64,000 nucleotides of DNA, from positions 186,001 through 250,000 of the forward strand of contig NZ_JABEKV010000003.1 in NCBI RefSeq assembly GCF_013283645.1, written 5' to 3'. Shown here piece after piece: positions 1 to 10,069 of this stretch. The DNA is from Sinorhizobium psoraleae (GTDB lineage: Bacteria; Pseudomonadota; Alphaproteobacteria; Rhizobiales; Rhizobiaceae). The notes under the pieces were generated by a model, which saw only the letters and a list, made by a program, of their open reading frames with translations, did not search any database and was not told where the DNA came from. The position numbers were made by a program, and so were the translations under genes. How positions within the stretch are numbered: position 1 is the stretch's first letter; each line of letters starts with the position of its first letter.

Positions 1-1039
<1,039 letters not shown>

Positions 1040-1047
<8 letters not shown>

Positions 1048-1852
1048 CTTTCCTGTCTCCATGCATGACGAGTTCGAAGAATGGCCGCAGTAGCGCGGTC
1101 AATATCTCAGGCTGTTCGACGCAGGGGATATGACCGGCGTCGCGGATCACCTCGTAGCGCGCACCTGGGATGAGCTGCGCCGTCGAGAGCACCAGATCCG
1201 GCGGCGTCGAACCGTCCTCTTCCCCGACCACGCAAAGCACGGGAACGGCAATCTTCTTGGCCGCCTCCGTGTAATCTGCGTCGCGGATTGCGGCACAGGT
1301 TCCGACGTAGCCCGCCACCGGCTGCCGGACCAGCATGTTGCGATAGCCGATGAGCGCTACATTCTCCGGCCGCCGGAAGGCCGGCGTGAACCAGCGCTCC
1401 AGTACAGAATCGGCAATCGCCTCGATCCCGTGGGCCTCGATCGCGGCGATGCGCGCGTCCCAGATGTCGGCCGTACCGATCTTGTGCGCGGTGTCCGAAA
1501 GCACGAGCGCACGCACCAGATCGGGACGGCGCTGATAGAGCGACTGCGCGATCAGCCCGCCGACGGAGAGCCCGCAGACGATTGCCTGGCGGACCGCGAG
1601 CAGGTCGAGCAAGGCGGCAAGGTCGGTCGCATGATCCTCGATCGAATAGGGAACCTGGCCGACATCGGAAAGGCCATGGCCCCGCTTGTCGTAGAGAACG
1701 ATCGCGAATTCACCGGCAAGCCGGACGACGACATCGCGCCAGATCCGGAAATCCGTGCCGAGCGAATTGATGAAGACGAGGACGGGCTTTTCTCCCGTCG
1801 CGCCAATCACCTGATAATGAATCGTGAGGTCGTTGATACGGGCGAATTGCAC
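1040..1852 (-). CDS. pcaD: 3-oxoadipate enol-lactonase
   Basis: This alpha/beta hydrolase converts 3-oxoadipate enol-lactone to 3-oxoadipate in the protocatechuate branch of the beta-ketoadipate pathway. The Ser-His-Asp triad is visible: nucleophile in CGLSVGGLIAQ, acid in VVGEEDGSTPPD and His in DAGHIPCVEQP. A GTG start at 1852 is preferred because AGGAG sits seven bases upstream and the protein then begins (M)QFARINDLTIHYQ, as in rhizobial PcaD. The frame is open to an ATG at 1873, but that would place the ribosome site inside the gene. It is the first gene of the pca operon and has a PcaQ-type operator upstream. Confidence 0.93.
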
Positions 1853-1921
1853 GGCAGATCTCCTCGTCGCCAAATTGGATCTTTGATCTGGTTAAGTAAA
1901 ATGATATTTCACCGGCTTCCA

Positions 1922-1937
1922 ATAACTAATGGGTTAT
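1922..1937. promoter_or_regulatory. PcaQ-type operator between pcaD and the pcaQ start
   Basis: ATAACTAATGGGTTAT has perfect ATAAC/GTTAT arms. Read on the pcaD strand it is ATAACC-CATT-AGTTAT, which matches ten of twelve fixed positions of the published S. meliloti PcaQ site ATAACC-N4-GGTTAA (recalled from the literature). It lies about 70 bp upstream of the pcaD GTG and just upstream of the original pcaQ ATG, as expected for a divergent LysR-type regulator and its target operon. Confidence 0.7.
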
Positions 1938-1944
1938 GGGTTTC

Positions 1945-1964
1945 ATGGTCGATGCTCGCATCAA
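1945..1964 (+). pseudogene. pcaQ: First codons of pcaQ, separated from the rest of the gene
   Basis: ATG GTC GAT GCT CGC ATC AA encodes MVDARI, then stops matching pcaQ and runs into unrelated sequence. It is divergent from pcaD with 92 bp between the starts, the normal pcaQ position in rhizobia. The gene body at 36975-37901 continues with (AT)CAAG TTT CGC, that is IKFRHLQTFVEVARQ. Joining the two at the shared CATCAA (1959-1964 and 36989-36994) gives MVDARIKFRHLQTF, the N-terminus expected for PcaQ. I infer that a 35-kb segment now interrupts the gene. Confidence 0.8.
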
Positions 1965-2461
1965 TGAAGGGCGCGCTTAACCATAGCACCGGACCCAGAG
2001 TCCGGGTACGGAAGCGCCACTAAAAGCACGCTACGAAAAAGCTGATGAACGCACTGAGAAAGTGCGACCCGCTTTGCCACTTTGCCGACAGCCGCAGATC
2101 CTCGAATGAACTGCTCGTTGGATGGCTGCGGTTGTCAAGGCTGTTCATTGCCGAGTCTCCGGACACCGCTTATCCGACAAGACCACTCCCGCCCATGGAA
2201 ACAGCGAATTTCACCTCCAGTTTCCGATGGGAGGGAACCCCGGCGTTGACCCTGGGCCGCTCAGACGCCACCGCCCTCCAAGCGCCTTTTTCCTTCGACA
2301 GTCTCGGGTGGGATCGCGCTCATCGGTCTGGTTGCATCCGCGAGTGATTGCCCGTCGCTGAGGGGAGGCAGCGCCAACCAATTAGAAGCGCCTTAATTAA
2401 AAGCTTGCTCCATTAGACTTTAGTAGCATAGTCTGACACCCATCGCTTTGGGAGGAGCACG
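1965..2461. other. Left end of the inserted segment, no gene recognised
   Basis: This stretch of about 500 bases holds no open frame with a convincing ribosome site or recognisable protein. The short frames present have no coding character. No inverted terminal repeat matching the right boundary was seen. An AT-rich patch at about 2393-2430 directly precedes the small gene at 2462 and may hold its promoter. Confidence 0.5.
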
Positions 2462-2653
2462 ATGGTTGAACGCGTAGAAGCCGAAAAACTTTCCAAGCAA
2501 ACCGCCACGAAAGTGTGGTCTGTCCGCGAGTTCTGCCGACGGCAGCACTTGTGCCAGGAGGAAGAACGGCGCTTGACGCGGCTATTCGGCGGGTTCGCCA
2601 CATCTAGCGAGCTGCTGCACAATGCGAAGCGCGCTCCCAGGTGGAGATATTGA
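2462..2653 (+). CDS. Small conserved hypothetical protein
   Basis: This 63-residue soluble protein is of unknown function. It is rich in Glu and Arg and has the core VWSVREFCRRQHLCQEEERR followed by LTRLFGGFATSSELLHNAKR. That pattern resembles short uncharacterised proteins that I recall from Rhizobiales genomes. The ATG at 2462 has GGGAGGAG eight bases upstream, a strong site that supports real translation. There is no signal peptide or membrane segment. It stands alone, upstream of the decayed azl genes and on the opposite strand. Confidence 0.6.
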   Translation: MVERVEAEKLSKQTATKVWSVREFCRRQHLCQEEERRLTRLFGGFATSSELLHNAKRAPRWRY

Positions 2654-2796
2654 GGGCTGGGGCGACGGGATCCTGCGTTCATCGATGATGCGGGCTCGGT
2701 CGCAAATGAAGCTGTGCACCGAAAAAGCCAGGACGGGCCCATGGCAGGGTCAGCGGAGAGCCTGCCAATTGCGGCTCTTGCCGGATCGTCACGCGA

Positions 2797-3086
2797 TCAT
2801 GCTCCCAGAAGGCCGGCCGATGCAATCGCGATGAGGACAGTCGGCAGGATGGACAGCCGTGTCGCCGCCGCCGTGGTGACTCCGAGCGCCATCAGGTCGG
2901 CCGGATGACCAGTCACGAAGTCAGGGCGATGATCGTGATCAGGACGCAGCCAGGCGCGCGCTCCAGCACCGTCGAGAGCTTCGGGCTGAGCGTACGGTTG
3001 CGCAGAAACACGTAGCCGCCGATGCGTGTCAGGTAAGTGACCAAAGCCATCAGCAGAATGGTCGTTAGGTTCATGGGATCGATCAT
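2797..3086 (-). pseudogene. azlD: AzlD-family branched-chain amino acid exporter subunit, frameshifted
   Basis: AzlD is the small membrane partner of AzlC in branched-chain amino acid export. The first frame reads MIDPMNLTTILLMALVTYLT and continues to CVLITIIAL, then hits a stop at 2913. The homologous continuation, FVTGHPADLMALGVTTAAAT to SAGLLGA, lies in another frame down to 2797. The break falls at about 2926, where ATCGCCCTGACTTCGTG looks like IAPDFV with one base lost. The start overlaps the azlC stop as ATGA. It is either a true decay product or a sequencing error; the similar break in azlC favours decay. Confidence 0.75.
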
Positions 3087-3768
3087 GACGGTCTCGCAAG
3101 AACATAGGCGGCAAGGACGCCAGACACCGCGCCCGCCGGCACATACCAGGCTCCCGGCACGACCAGATAGGTGGTCGCCGCCGCGACAAGGCTGACGAGC
3201 CATGGAAGGGCCGCGGACGGTCCCTTCCACATTCCCGAAAGCATCACCAGAAAAACGGCCGGGAACGCCATATCGAAACCATAGCGCGTCACGTCGCCGA
3301 GAACCGGCCCGACGAGCGCGCCGACCGTGGTGAAGACGATCCAGCATGTATAGAGGCCAAGCGCGATCGCCAGATAGTAGCCGAGCGACAGGCGCGCACC
3401 GGATTTCCGGGCGTCGGCAAGTCCCATCGCCCAGCTCTCGTCGCACATGTGGAAGAGGGCCGCCAGGGCCTTCCTCTTCGGCAAGTGTCGGATAAACGGC
3501 GCAAAGGCCGCTCCCATCAGCAGATGACGGCTGTTGACCAGGAAGGTGCCACGATCAGCAGCACGTGCGGCGGTGAACTCCACAGCTCGACGGCGGCGAA
3601 TTCCGAGCCGCCGCCGAAATTCAGGCCAGTCAGCAGAGGCACCTCGACGGCGTTGAAGCCCTTCTGCGAGGCTTGCGAGCCTAGCACCAGCGCGAAAGGA
3701 ACGAAGCCGAGCGCGACGGGCAGCACACCCCGTAAGCCGCGCCAGACTTCGCCGGTCCGCCACGCCAT
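3083..3768 (-). pseudogene. azlC: AzlC-family branched-chain amino acid exporter, frameshifted
   Basis: The N-terminal half reads MAWRTGEVWRGLRGVLPVAL and on through LTGLNFGGGSEFAAVELW to PPHVLLIVA. It then loses frame at about 3551 and ends in a stop at 3517. The rest of the membrane protein continues in the adjacent frame from TFLVNSRHLLMGAAFAPFI to the stop at 3083. AzlC normally carries one continuous multi-helix domain, so this copy is probably non-functional. Its ATG is only a few bases from the first usable codon of the divergent lrp fragment, so there is no room for a promoter. Confidence 0.78.
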
Positions 3769-3770
3769 TG

Positions 3771-4172
3771 ATGAAGAACGTCGACCTGGCGGAGCGCGTC
3801 GGCCTGTCGCCATCGCCATGCCTGCGGCGCGTCCGGCTGCTCGAGGAAGCTGGCGTCATCGACCGTTATGTGGCGCTCCTCGACCCTGCAAAGGTGGGGA
3901 TGGGTTTGACCCTCTTCGTGCGTGTCTGGCTCACCGGTCAGGATGAGGAGACTGTAAACGTGTTTGTAGAGGCGGTCAGAAAGCTGGCCCAGATCGTGGA
4001 GTGCCATCTTATGGCGGGAGACAGCGACTTCCTGCTGCGAGTTATCGCTCCCGACCTCGAGGGATATCGGCGCTTCCAGATTGAGCACCTTGGCCGTATC
4101 AGGGGCGTCAGGAACATCAAGACAGAAATCCCTATGCAGAAGATCAAGCACTCGTGGGAAGTCCCGGTCTGA
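3771..4172 (+). pseudogene. Lrp/AsnC-family regulator lacking its N-terminus
   Basis: The 133-residue frame starts at KNVDLAERVGLSPSPCLRRV, which is the middle of the usual Lrp helix-turn-helix. It continues through the ligand-binding RAM domain, with HLMAGDSDFLLRVIAPDLE near residue 80. Family members begin about 20 residues earlier with the first HTH helix, which is absent here. The first codons abut the azlC start, so a deletion probably removed the lrp 5' end together with the shared divergent promoter. An intact copy would likely have regulated azlCD. DNA binding by this product is doubtful. Confidence 0.65.
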
Positions 4173-4291
4173 TTGTGTTCAGACGGATCGTAGGCGTTAG
4201 CATGTCAAGGCTCCGAATGTCCGCTGGCTCTCTTCCGCTCCCCACCTATTGCGGGCTTATGGTGCACCTGGGCTGGAAATGGCGGTCGGCC

Positions 4292-4942
4292 TCATCCGGA
4301 ATCACAGGCCTGAACAAGGCAGCCCGCATTGTCAGACTTGCCGAGGGCTTTCAGGACAAAGCGAATCTGCTCGCGCAGGGCGACTTCGGTGTCTTCGCCG
4401 TGTTGAACGCAGTGCTCTATCAGACTCGGATGGACGAACGGTATAAAGGCCGTGTTGACGGCCCGCGCCGCTTCCGCGGCATCTTCGACCTCGAACGCGC
4501 CCGCCTCCATGCCCTCGCGGATGATCGCCTCAAAGATCGCGATCATCCGCTCGTCATGCGCCTTGATGGCAGCCCAGTTTTCCCGCACGGCGGCGGTAAT
4601 CAGGTCATGGATGCGCTTTGCCTCAGTCAACTGCATCTTGGTGTGGTGGTGAACGGCAGTCAGGATCTGGTTGAGTTTTTCCAATGGCGACGCGCTCGTG
4701 CGTGCGATCGTAAGGGCCACGTCGGCGGCATCGTTCACAATCCGACCGCAGACGGATTCACTGATCGCATCCTTAGAAGAGAAGAAGCGGTAGATGTTCG
4801 CTCGGCTCATGCCGAGTTCGGAGGCGATGTGGGCCACCGATGTCTTGTAATGGCCGATGCGGCGGAAGTGTTCCTCCGCCACGTCCAGGATGCGCGCGCG
4901 CATCCTCTCGGTGTCAGTCCCCGGTCGGACCGGATAATCCAT
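4292..4942 (-). CDS. TetR-family transcriptional regulator
   Basis: A 216-residue repressor-type protein. The N-terminal helix-turn-helix spans roughly residues 13-60 (AEEHFRRIGHYKTSVAHIAS, then ELGMSRANIYRFFSSKDAI). The C-terminal part is a helical ligand domain with HDLITAAVRENWAAIKAHDE. The ATG at 4942 is preferred because GGAGG lies five bases upstream; a longer frame to 5041 lacks such a site. It lies downstream of and in the same direction as the RND pump genes, so it may control them or respond to the same compounds. The ligand is unknown. Confidence 0.85.
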   Translation of the reverse strand: MDYPVRPGTDTERMRARILDVAEEHFRRIGHYKTSVAHIASELGMSRANIYRFFSSKDAISESVCGRIVNDAADVALTIARTSASPLEKLNQILTAVHHHTKMQLTEAKRIHDLITAAVRENWAAIKAHDERMIAIFEAIIREGMEAGAFEVEDAAEAARAVNTAFIPFVHPSLIEHCVQHGEDTEVALREQIRFVLKALGKSDNAGCLVQACDSG

Positions 4943-5084
4943 GAACGCCTCCAGATTGAATGAACGGATCGGCCGGGCCCGTCCCGGACGATCATCTGCA
5001 AGCGGTAAGATGGCGTGGCTCACCCGGCCTCGTGTTGCCAAGGCCAGCGCGAGAGAACCTGAACCGTCTCCCCCGACAAAGGTC

Positions 5085-8000
5085 CTACTCGGCAGCCATT
5101 GCTATTCGCAATTCCGGTTCCTCTATCGGCTCCTCATGGAGCTCATCTGCAGTCGGCTTGATGCGGAACCACGCCGCGTAAAGCGCCGGGAGGAAGAGCA
5201 GGATCAGCACCGTGCCGACCGCCGTGCCGCCGATCAGCGTATAGGCCATCGACCCCCAGAAGACGGAGTGCGTGAGCGGGATGAAGGCCAGCACGGCGGC
5301 AAGTGCGGTGAGGATCACAGGCCTCGTGCGTTGCACCGTGGCCTCGATTACGGCGTGATAGTCATCGAGGCCGGCAGCACGGTTTTCCTTGATCTGTTCG
5401 GTCAGGATCAGCGTATTGCGCATCAGGATGCCCGCCAGTCCTATGAGGCCCAGAATGGCGTTGAACCCGAAGGGCTGATTGAAGGAGAGCAACATCGGCA
5501 CGACCCCAACAAGACCAAGCGGTGCCGTCAGCATGACCATGGCCATCGTCGAGAAGGATCGCACCTGCAGCATGATGACGATCAGCATCGCGGCGATCAT
5601 CGCCGGAAAGACCTTGCCCAGCGCGGTGTTGGCCTTGGCAGCCTCCTCGATCGATCCACCCAGTTCGATGCGATAGCCGGCCGGAAGCGACGCGATCAGC
5701 GGCTGAAGGGCCGTCATGATCTGCTTGGAGACCTCCGGAGGCTGGGTCGCCTCATTAATGTCCGAGCGGATCGTGATGACGGGCGTGCGATCGCGGCGCT
5801 TCAGGATCGGTTCTTCCAGACGGATTTCCGAACGACCGATCTGGTCGAGCGGAATCGGGCGGCCGTCGCGGCTCATCAAGGAGAAATCCGCCAGACGTGT
5901 CGGATCCAGTCGCTCGCCGCCGGCGCTGCGTGCCACGACGGGGACATTGCGGATGTCCTCGCGGACCTGCGTAACGGGGATGCCAGTGAGGAGGAACTGC
6001 AGTTGCTGAGCCGCCTCTGCCGGCGAGAGGCCGATGAGGTTCAGTCGCTCCTGATCCGGAATGAAGCGGAGAACAGGTGTGCGATTGCCCCAATCGCGGT
6101 TGGCCTGTCGCACGTCCGGGACGCCGCGCATGATGTCGAGGGCCCTCTCGGAAATGCTGTACAATTGGGTCGGATCAGGTCCCATGACCCGAAACTCGAC
6201 CGGGAACGGCGTGTACGGCCCGAACACAAGCTGCGTGACGCGCACATAAGCCTCAGGGGCAAGCCCCTGGGAGATCGCGTCACGGAGCCGTTGCTTCAAG
6301 GCCTCGCGCGCCTCTGCGTCCGGGGTCAGCACGACGATTTTGGCAAAGGCGGGATCGGGCAATTCCGGCGCCATCGCGAAGAAGAAGCGGGGAGCGCCCT
6401 GACCGACATAGCTCGTGACGATCTTGGCCTCGGGCTGCTCGTCGAGCCAATGCTCGAGCTTCTCGACTGTCGCGGTCGTCGTTTCGATGCTGGTGCCTTG
6501 CGGCAGGCGAACCTCCACCAGCACCTCCGGGCGGTCGGATGTCGGGAAGAACTGCTGCTTGACCGCTCCCATGCCGCCCACGGAAAGCGCGAAGGCGATG
6601 CCGACGACAGCGCAGGTTAGAAATTTGTGGCGCACGGCAAAGGTGATGAGCCGTCGTAGACGCCGATAGTTCGGCGTGTTGTAAATCGCGTGGTGACCGC
6701 CCTCGATCGGTTTGATCGCGGGCAGCATCTTGACGCCGAGATAGGGCGTAAAGACCACCGCAACGATCCAGGAGACGATGAGGGCGAACCCCACCACCCA
6801 AAAGATGTTGCCGGCGTACTCGCCCGCCGTCGAGCGCGCAAAACCCACCGGCAGGAAGCCGGCGACCGTCACGAGTGTTCCCGACAGCATCGGCGCCGCA
6901 GTGTGGCTCCACGCATAGGCCGCCGCCTTGATGCGGTCCATGCCCTCTTCCATCTTCACCACCATCACCTCGATGGCGATGATGGCGTCGTCTACGAGAA
7001 GGCCGAGCGCCAGGATGAGGGCGCCGAGCGTGATGCGGTCGAAGAACCGGCCCGTTTCCAGCATGATGAGGAAGACGACCGCAAGCGTCAGCGGAACGGC
7101 GGCCGCCACGACGATGCCGACGCGCCAGCCAAGACTGAGCAGGCTCACCACCAGCACCACGCCGAGCGCCATCGCGAACTTCATCATGAACTCGTCGACC
7201 GCCGAGGTGATATTTACGGCCTGGTCGGTCACCTTGTCGAGCGTCATGCCGAGCGGCAGTGCCGATGCGATCGCTGCAGTCCTGTCCTCGAGCGCCTTGC
7301 CGAGCGCGAGACCGTCCCAGCCCTCCTGCATGACAGCCGCGAGCATGATGGTCGGCTCACCTTGGCGCCGGATCAGGTAGGTGGGAGGATCCTGGTAGCC
7401 GCGGTGGACCTCGGCGATGTCAGAGAGCTTGAGCGTCCGCCCCGCAGCGGCGATCGGTGTGTCGGCGATCGCCTGGACACTGTCATAAGCGCCGTCGACC
7501 CGGATGAAGACCTGTGGCCCCTTTGTGTCGATCGAGCCTGCCGGCGTAACGGTGTTCTGCCGCTGCAGGGCGGCAACGAGATCCTGTGCCGAGACGCCGA
7601 GGGTTGCCAGTTTGGCATAGGAAAACTCGATGAAGATCTGTTCGGGACGTTCACCGAGGATGTTGATCTTCTTGACGCCGGGCACGTGCAGGAGGTCCTG
7701 CCGGATCACCTCGGCCTGCCTCGCCAGCTCACGCATCGGCATGCCCTTGGCCTTTAGCGCATAAAGGGCAAAGCTCACGTCCGAATATTCGTCGTTGACG
7801 AAGGGGCCAAAGACGCCGGACGGCAGGTTGCGGGCTTCATCCCCGAGCTTCTTGCGCGCTTGGTAGAACTCCTCCTGTACGGCTGATGGCGGCGTGCTGT
7901 CCTTCAACGTGACCGTCATATAGGCATAGCCTGGCCGCGTGGTCGTCTCCACCCGGTCGTACCAGGTCAGCTCCTGAAGCCGCTTCTCCAACGGTTCGGC

Positions 8001-8198
8001 GACGAGATCCTGCATCTCGCGCGCCGTAGCGCCCGGCCATGCAGTCGTGACCGTCATCGTCTTGATGGTGAAGTTCGGATCCTCCGCCCGTCCGAGCATG
8101 AGGAAGGCGTAGGCGCCGGCGGCCACCAGCAGGAGGATGAAGAACAGGGTGACGGCCCGTTCGCGAACGGCGATCGCGGAAAGATTGAGGTTCATCAT
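5085..8198 (-). CDS. RND-family efflux transporter, inner-membrane pump
   Basis: A 1037-residue proton-driven pump of the hydrophobe/amphiphile efflux class, full length for the family. Two repeats of transmembrane bundle plus periplasmic porter domain can be followed. The first helix is near residues 13-33 (TLFFILLLVAAGAYAFLMLG), and the proton-relay Asp pair is in LILALGLLVDDAIIAIEVMV near residue 400. It overlaps the upstream adaptor gene by ATGA. No outer-membrane channel gene is nearby, so a chromosomal TolC homologue would be needed. Substrates cannot be told from sequence. Confidence 0.93.
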   Translation of the reverse strand: MMNLNLSAIAVRERAVTLFFILLLVAAGAYAFLMLGRAEDPNFTIKTMTVTTAWPGATAREMQDLVAEPLEKRLQELTWYDRVETTTRPGYAYMTVTLKDSTPPSAVQEEFYQARKKLGDEARNLPSGVFGPFVNDEYSDVSFALYALKAKGMPMRELARQAEVIRQDLLHVPGVKKINILGERPEQIFIEFSYAKLATLGVSAQDLVAALQRQNTVTPAGSIDTKGPQVFIRVDGAYDSVQAIADTPIAAAGRTLKLSDIAEVHRGYQDPPTYLIRRQGEPTIMLAAVMQEGWDGLALGKALEDRTAAIASALPLGMTLDKVTDQAVNITSAVDEFMMKFAMALGVVLVVSLLSLGWRVGIVVAAAVPLTLAVVFLIMLETGRFFDRITLGALILALGLLVDDAIIAIEVMVVKMEEGMDRIKAAAYAWSHTAAPMLSGTLVTVAGFLPVGFARSTAGEYAGNIFWVVGFALIVSWIVAVVFTPYLGVKMLPAIKPIEGGHHAIYNTPNYRRLRRLITFAVRHKFLTCAVVGIAFALSVGGMGAVKQQFFPTSDRPEVLVEVRLPQGTSIETTTATVEKLEHWLDEQPEAKIVTSYVGQGAPRFFFAMAPELPDPAFAKIVVLTPDAEAREALKQRLRDAISQGLAPEAYVRVTQLVFGPYTPFPVEFRVMGPDPTQLYSISERALDIMRGVPDVRQANRDWGNRTPVLRFIPDQERLNLIGLSPAEAAQQLQFLLTGIPVTQVREDIRNVPVVARSAGGERLDPTRLADFSLMSRDGRPIPLDQIGRSEIRLEEPILKRRDRTPVITIRSDINEATQPPEVSKQIMTALQPLIASLPAGYRIELGGSIEEAAKANTALGKVFPAMIAAMLIVIMLQVRSFSTMAMVMLTAPLGLVGVVPMLLSFNQPFGFNAILGLIGLAGILMRNTLILTEQIKENRAAGLDDYHAVIEATVQRTRPVILTALAAVLAFIPLTHSVFWGSMAYTLIGGTAVGTVLILLFLPALYAAWFRIKPTADELHEEPIEEPELRIAMAAE

Positions 8199-9304
8199 CT
8201 GTTGTCCCCCTCGGGCGCAGTTCTGACGCGAGCGCCTTCCTGCAGGAGATGAGCGCCGAGCGAAACGATCGGATCGCCAGAGTTCAATCCGGAGATCATG
8301 GCGGTTTCGCTGGTCACGCCAACAAGTTTGACCGGCCGGAAGTGTACGGTCGAAGTGGCGCTATCGACCACCCAAACGCCAGTCCTCTCGCCGTCGTCGA
8401 GCACGGCTCCCAGCGGCACCGTGATTTCCGGTTGCGTCGCCTGGCTAGCAATCCGGATAGTGACCGTAGCGCCAAGAGGTGCCGCCGCAGCCTCGCCGTC
8501 AAGCACATAGCGAGCTTCGTATGTACGGGTCTGGACATCGGCGGAGTCCGACAACTGCCGCAGACGTGCCGTGGAGAGTCGGCCATCGCGGCCGTACAGG
8601 GCGGCCTCGGCTGCCGAGCCGATTGCCGGCCGAAGCGTCTCGGGAAGGGCGACCACCGCCTCACGGGGGCCGGCATGGGCAAGTCTAACCACCGGCTGAC
8701 CGGCGGCGACAACCTGCCCCGGCTCGGCAAGCGTTTCGGTTACCGTTCCATCGGCGCCCGCCAGCAGGACAGAGTAGGTCGCCTCGTTCTCTGCGACCTT
8801 CGCTTCCGCTTCCGCGGCGGCAAGCTGTGCCGTGGCGGTATCAAGCGCTGCCTTCGCCTGCTCGTATCGCTGCGGCGTTGCCGCCAGTCCATTCTTCACC
8901 AGAACAGCGTAGCGCTTCTCGTCGGCACGCACCTGAACCAGAACAGCGCGCGCTGCAGCGACGGCGTTGCGCCTGGCCGTGAGCGCAAGTTGCAGATCGG
9001 TTTCATCGATCCGCAGCAGCTCCTGGCCCGCTTTCACCTGTTCACCGACGTCCACAAGGCGCTGAGTGATCTTGCCCGGCACGCGAAAACCGAGATTGCT
9101 CTCGACCCGCGCGGCGATGATACCTGTAAAGGCCCGCTCGGCGCTTTCTGATCTCGCCGCCTGCACCACCCTTACAAGTGGCGACGCGACGCGGGGATCT
9201 GTGGCCTCCGTGTCCCGCGCTGGCGTTTCGAAAACGAACGCAAACGCCGCGCCCCCGGCTGCAGCCGCAAGGCCGATCGATGTGAGAAGAAATTTGCGCT
9301 TCAT
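8195..9304 (-). CDS. RND efflux periplasmic adaptor (membrane fusion protein)
   Basis: A 369-residue HlyD/AcrA-type adaptor that would bridge the inner-membrane pump and an outer-membrane channel. An N-terminal membrane anchor (residues 6-25, LLTSIGLAAAAGGAAFAFVF) has no lipobox Cys. It is followed by a lipoyl-like half (NLGFRVPGKITQRLVDVGEQ), an alpha-hairpin with Ala-rich heptads (residues 110-170) and the second lipoyl half (ADGTVTETLAEPGQVV). It is the first gene of the pump operon, with its stop overlapping the pump start. It is divergent from the TetR gene at 9403 with an operator-like palindrome between them. Confidence 0.92.
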   Translation of the reverse strand: MKRKFLLTSIGLAAAAGGAAFAFVFETPARDTEATDPRVASPLVRVVQAARSESAERAFTGIIAARVESNLGFRVPGKITQRLVDVGEQVKAGQELLRIDETDLQLALTARRNAVAAARAVLVQVRADEKRYAVLVKNGLAATPQRYEQAKAALDTATAQLAAAEAEAKVAENEATYSVLLAGADGTVTETLAEPGQVVAAGQPVVRLAHAGPREAVVALPETLRPAIGSAAEAALYGRDGRLSTARLRQLSDSADVQTRTYEARYVLDGEAAAAPLGATVTIRIASQATQPEITVPLGAVLDDGERTGVWVVDSATSTVHFRPVKLVGVTSETAMISGLNSGDPIVSLGAHLLQEGARVRTAPEGDNR

Positions 9305-9339
9305 TTCAGATGACCCTTGTTGACGGGCGCTGCCTCTAT

Positions 9340-9353
9340 TAGATTGCGATCTA
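9340..9353. promoter_or_regulatory. Operator-like palindrome between pump operon and tetR
   Basis: TAGATTGCGATCTA has TAGAT/ATCTA arms around TGCG. Further AGATT and ATCTA half-sites recur up to 9389, for example ATCTAAATCTAT and GAAATCTAATT. It sits in the 98-bp divergent space, as expected for a TetR repressor acting on both promoters. The assignment is by position and symmetry only. Confidence 0.5.
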
Positions 9354-9402
9354 AATCTATCCGTGGTATAGATGTCAAGTGAAATCTAATTGGAGGTCGA
9401 TC

Positions 9403-9990
9403 ATGAGAGTTAGCCGCGCACAGGCGGAGGCAAATCGCGAAGCGGTCATCAATGCGGCGAGCCGGCTTTTTCGAGAGCGCGGCTTTGATGGCATCGGGCT
9501 CAAGGATCTGATGAAGGGAGCCGGCCTGACCCAGGGCGGATTCTACAAGCAGTTCGAATCCAAGGACGATCTTGCGGCGCAGGCATCGAGGCGGGCGATG
9601 GAGCACGCAACGCGCCGATGGTCGGACGTCGCTGCCGCCAGCCCTGATCCCCTTGAGGCCGTTATTGAGCTCTACCTGTCGACGGGACATCGCGAAGAGA
9701 TGAGCGACGGTTGCCCATTGGTGGCGCTCGGCGCTGACGCGGCGCGTCAAAGCGAGGAGGTGCGAGCCTCATTCCAGGACGGAATTCAAGCGCATCTTCA
9801 AATCCTCGCGAAATTGATGCCGGCGACGGGAGGTCCAGAAACCTCTGGCAAAGCCATGGCGATGCTGTCGCTCATGGTGGGCGCCGTGACGATCTCTCGC
9901 ATCCTGAATGATCAAGAGATGTCGGAGCGGTTTCTCAACGTAGCTGCCGACGAAGTTCGGCGGATTTCGGTCTCCGCCGGGGAAGCATGA
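9403..9990 (+). CDS. TetR-family regulator divergent from the RND pump
   Basis: A 195-residue TetR protein with the N-terminal HTH over residues 8-55 (AASRLFRERGFDGIGLKDLM, then GLTQGGFYKQFESKDDLAAQ), resembling AcrR/NemR-like repressors. A Cys follows the HTH (SDGCPLVALGADAARQSEEV), so a redox or electrophile response is possible but unproven. The start at 9403 has GGAGG seven bases upstream. Its head-to-head position with the efflux adaptor, with a palindrome in between, suggests it represses the pump. The fabF-like and SDR genes downstream on the same strand could be further targets. Confidence 0.88.
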   Translation: MRVSRAQAEANREAVINAASRLFRERGFDGIGLKDLMKGAGLTQGGFYKQFESKDDLAAQASRRAMEHATRRWSDVAAASPDPLEAVIELYLSTGHREEMSDGCPLVALGADAARQSEEVRASFQDGIQAHLQILAKLMPATGGPETSGKAMAMLSLMVGAVTISRILNDQEMSERFLNVAADEVRRISVSAGEA

Positions 9991-10069
9991 CGCCATCCCC
10001 GCCACTCCGTAGCGCCGTTATCCCTGTAGCCGCGCAGACGGATCCAACAAAATGACAACTGGAGAGCAC

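Noticed and set aside
1130-2023. A 297-codon plus-strand frame through the pcaD region to the pcaQ start
   Set aside because: It runs antisense to pcaD, which has its catalytic triad, and crosses the PcaQ operator; it is not a fusion with pcaQ.
2045-2361. Short plus-strand frames at the left end of the inserted block
   Set aside because: They have no ribosome sites, no known domain and poor coding composition; treated as non-coding.
4941-7757. Long plus-strand frames opposite the RND pump
   Set aside because: They are rich in Arg, Asp, His and Gln as expected for the complement of membrane-protein codons, and the pump on the other strand is full length.
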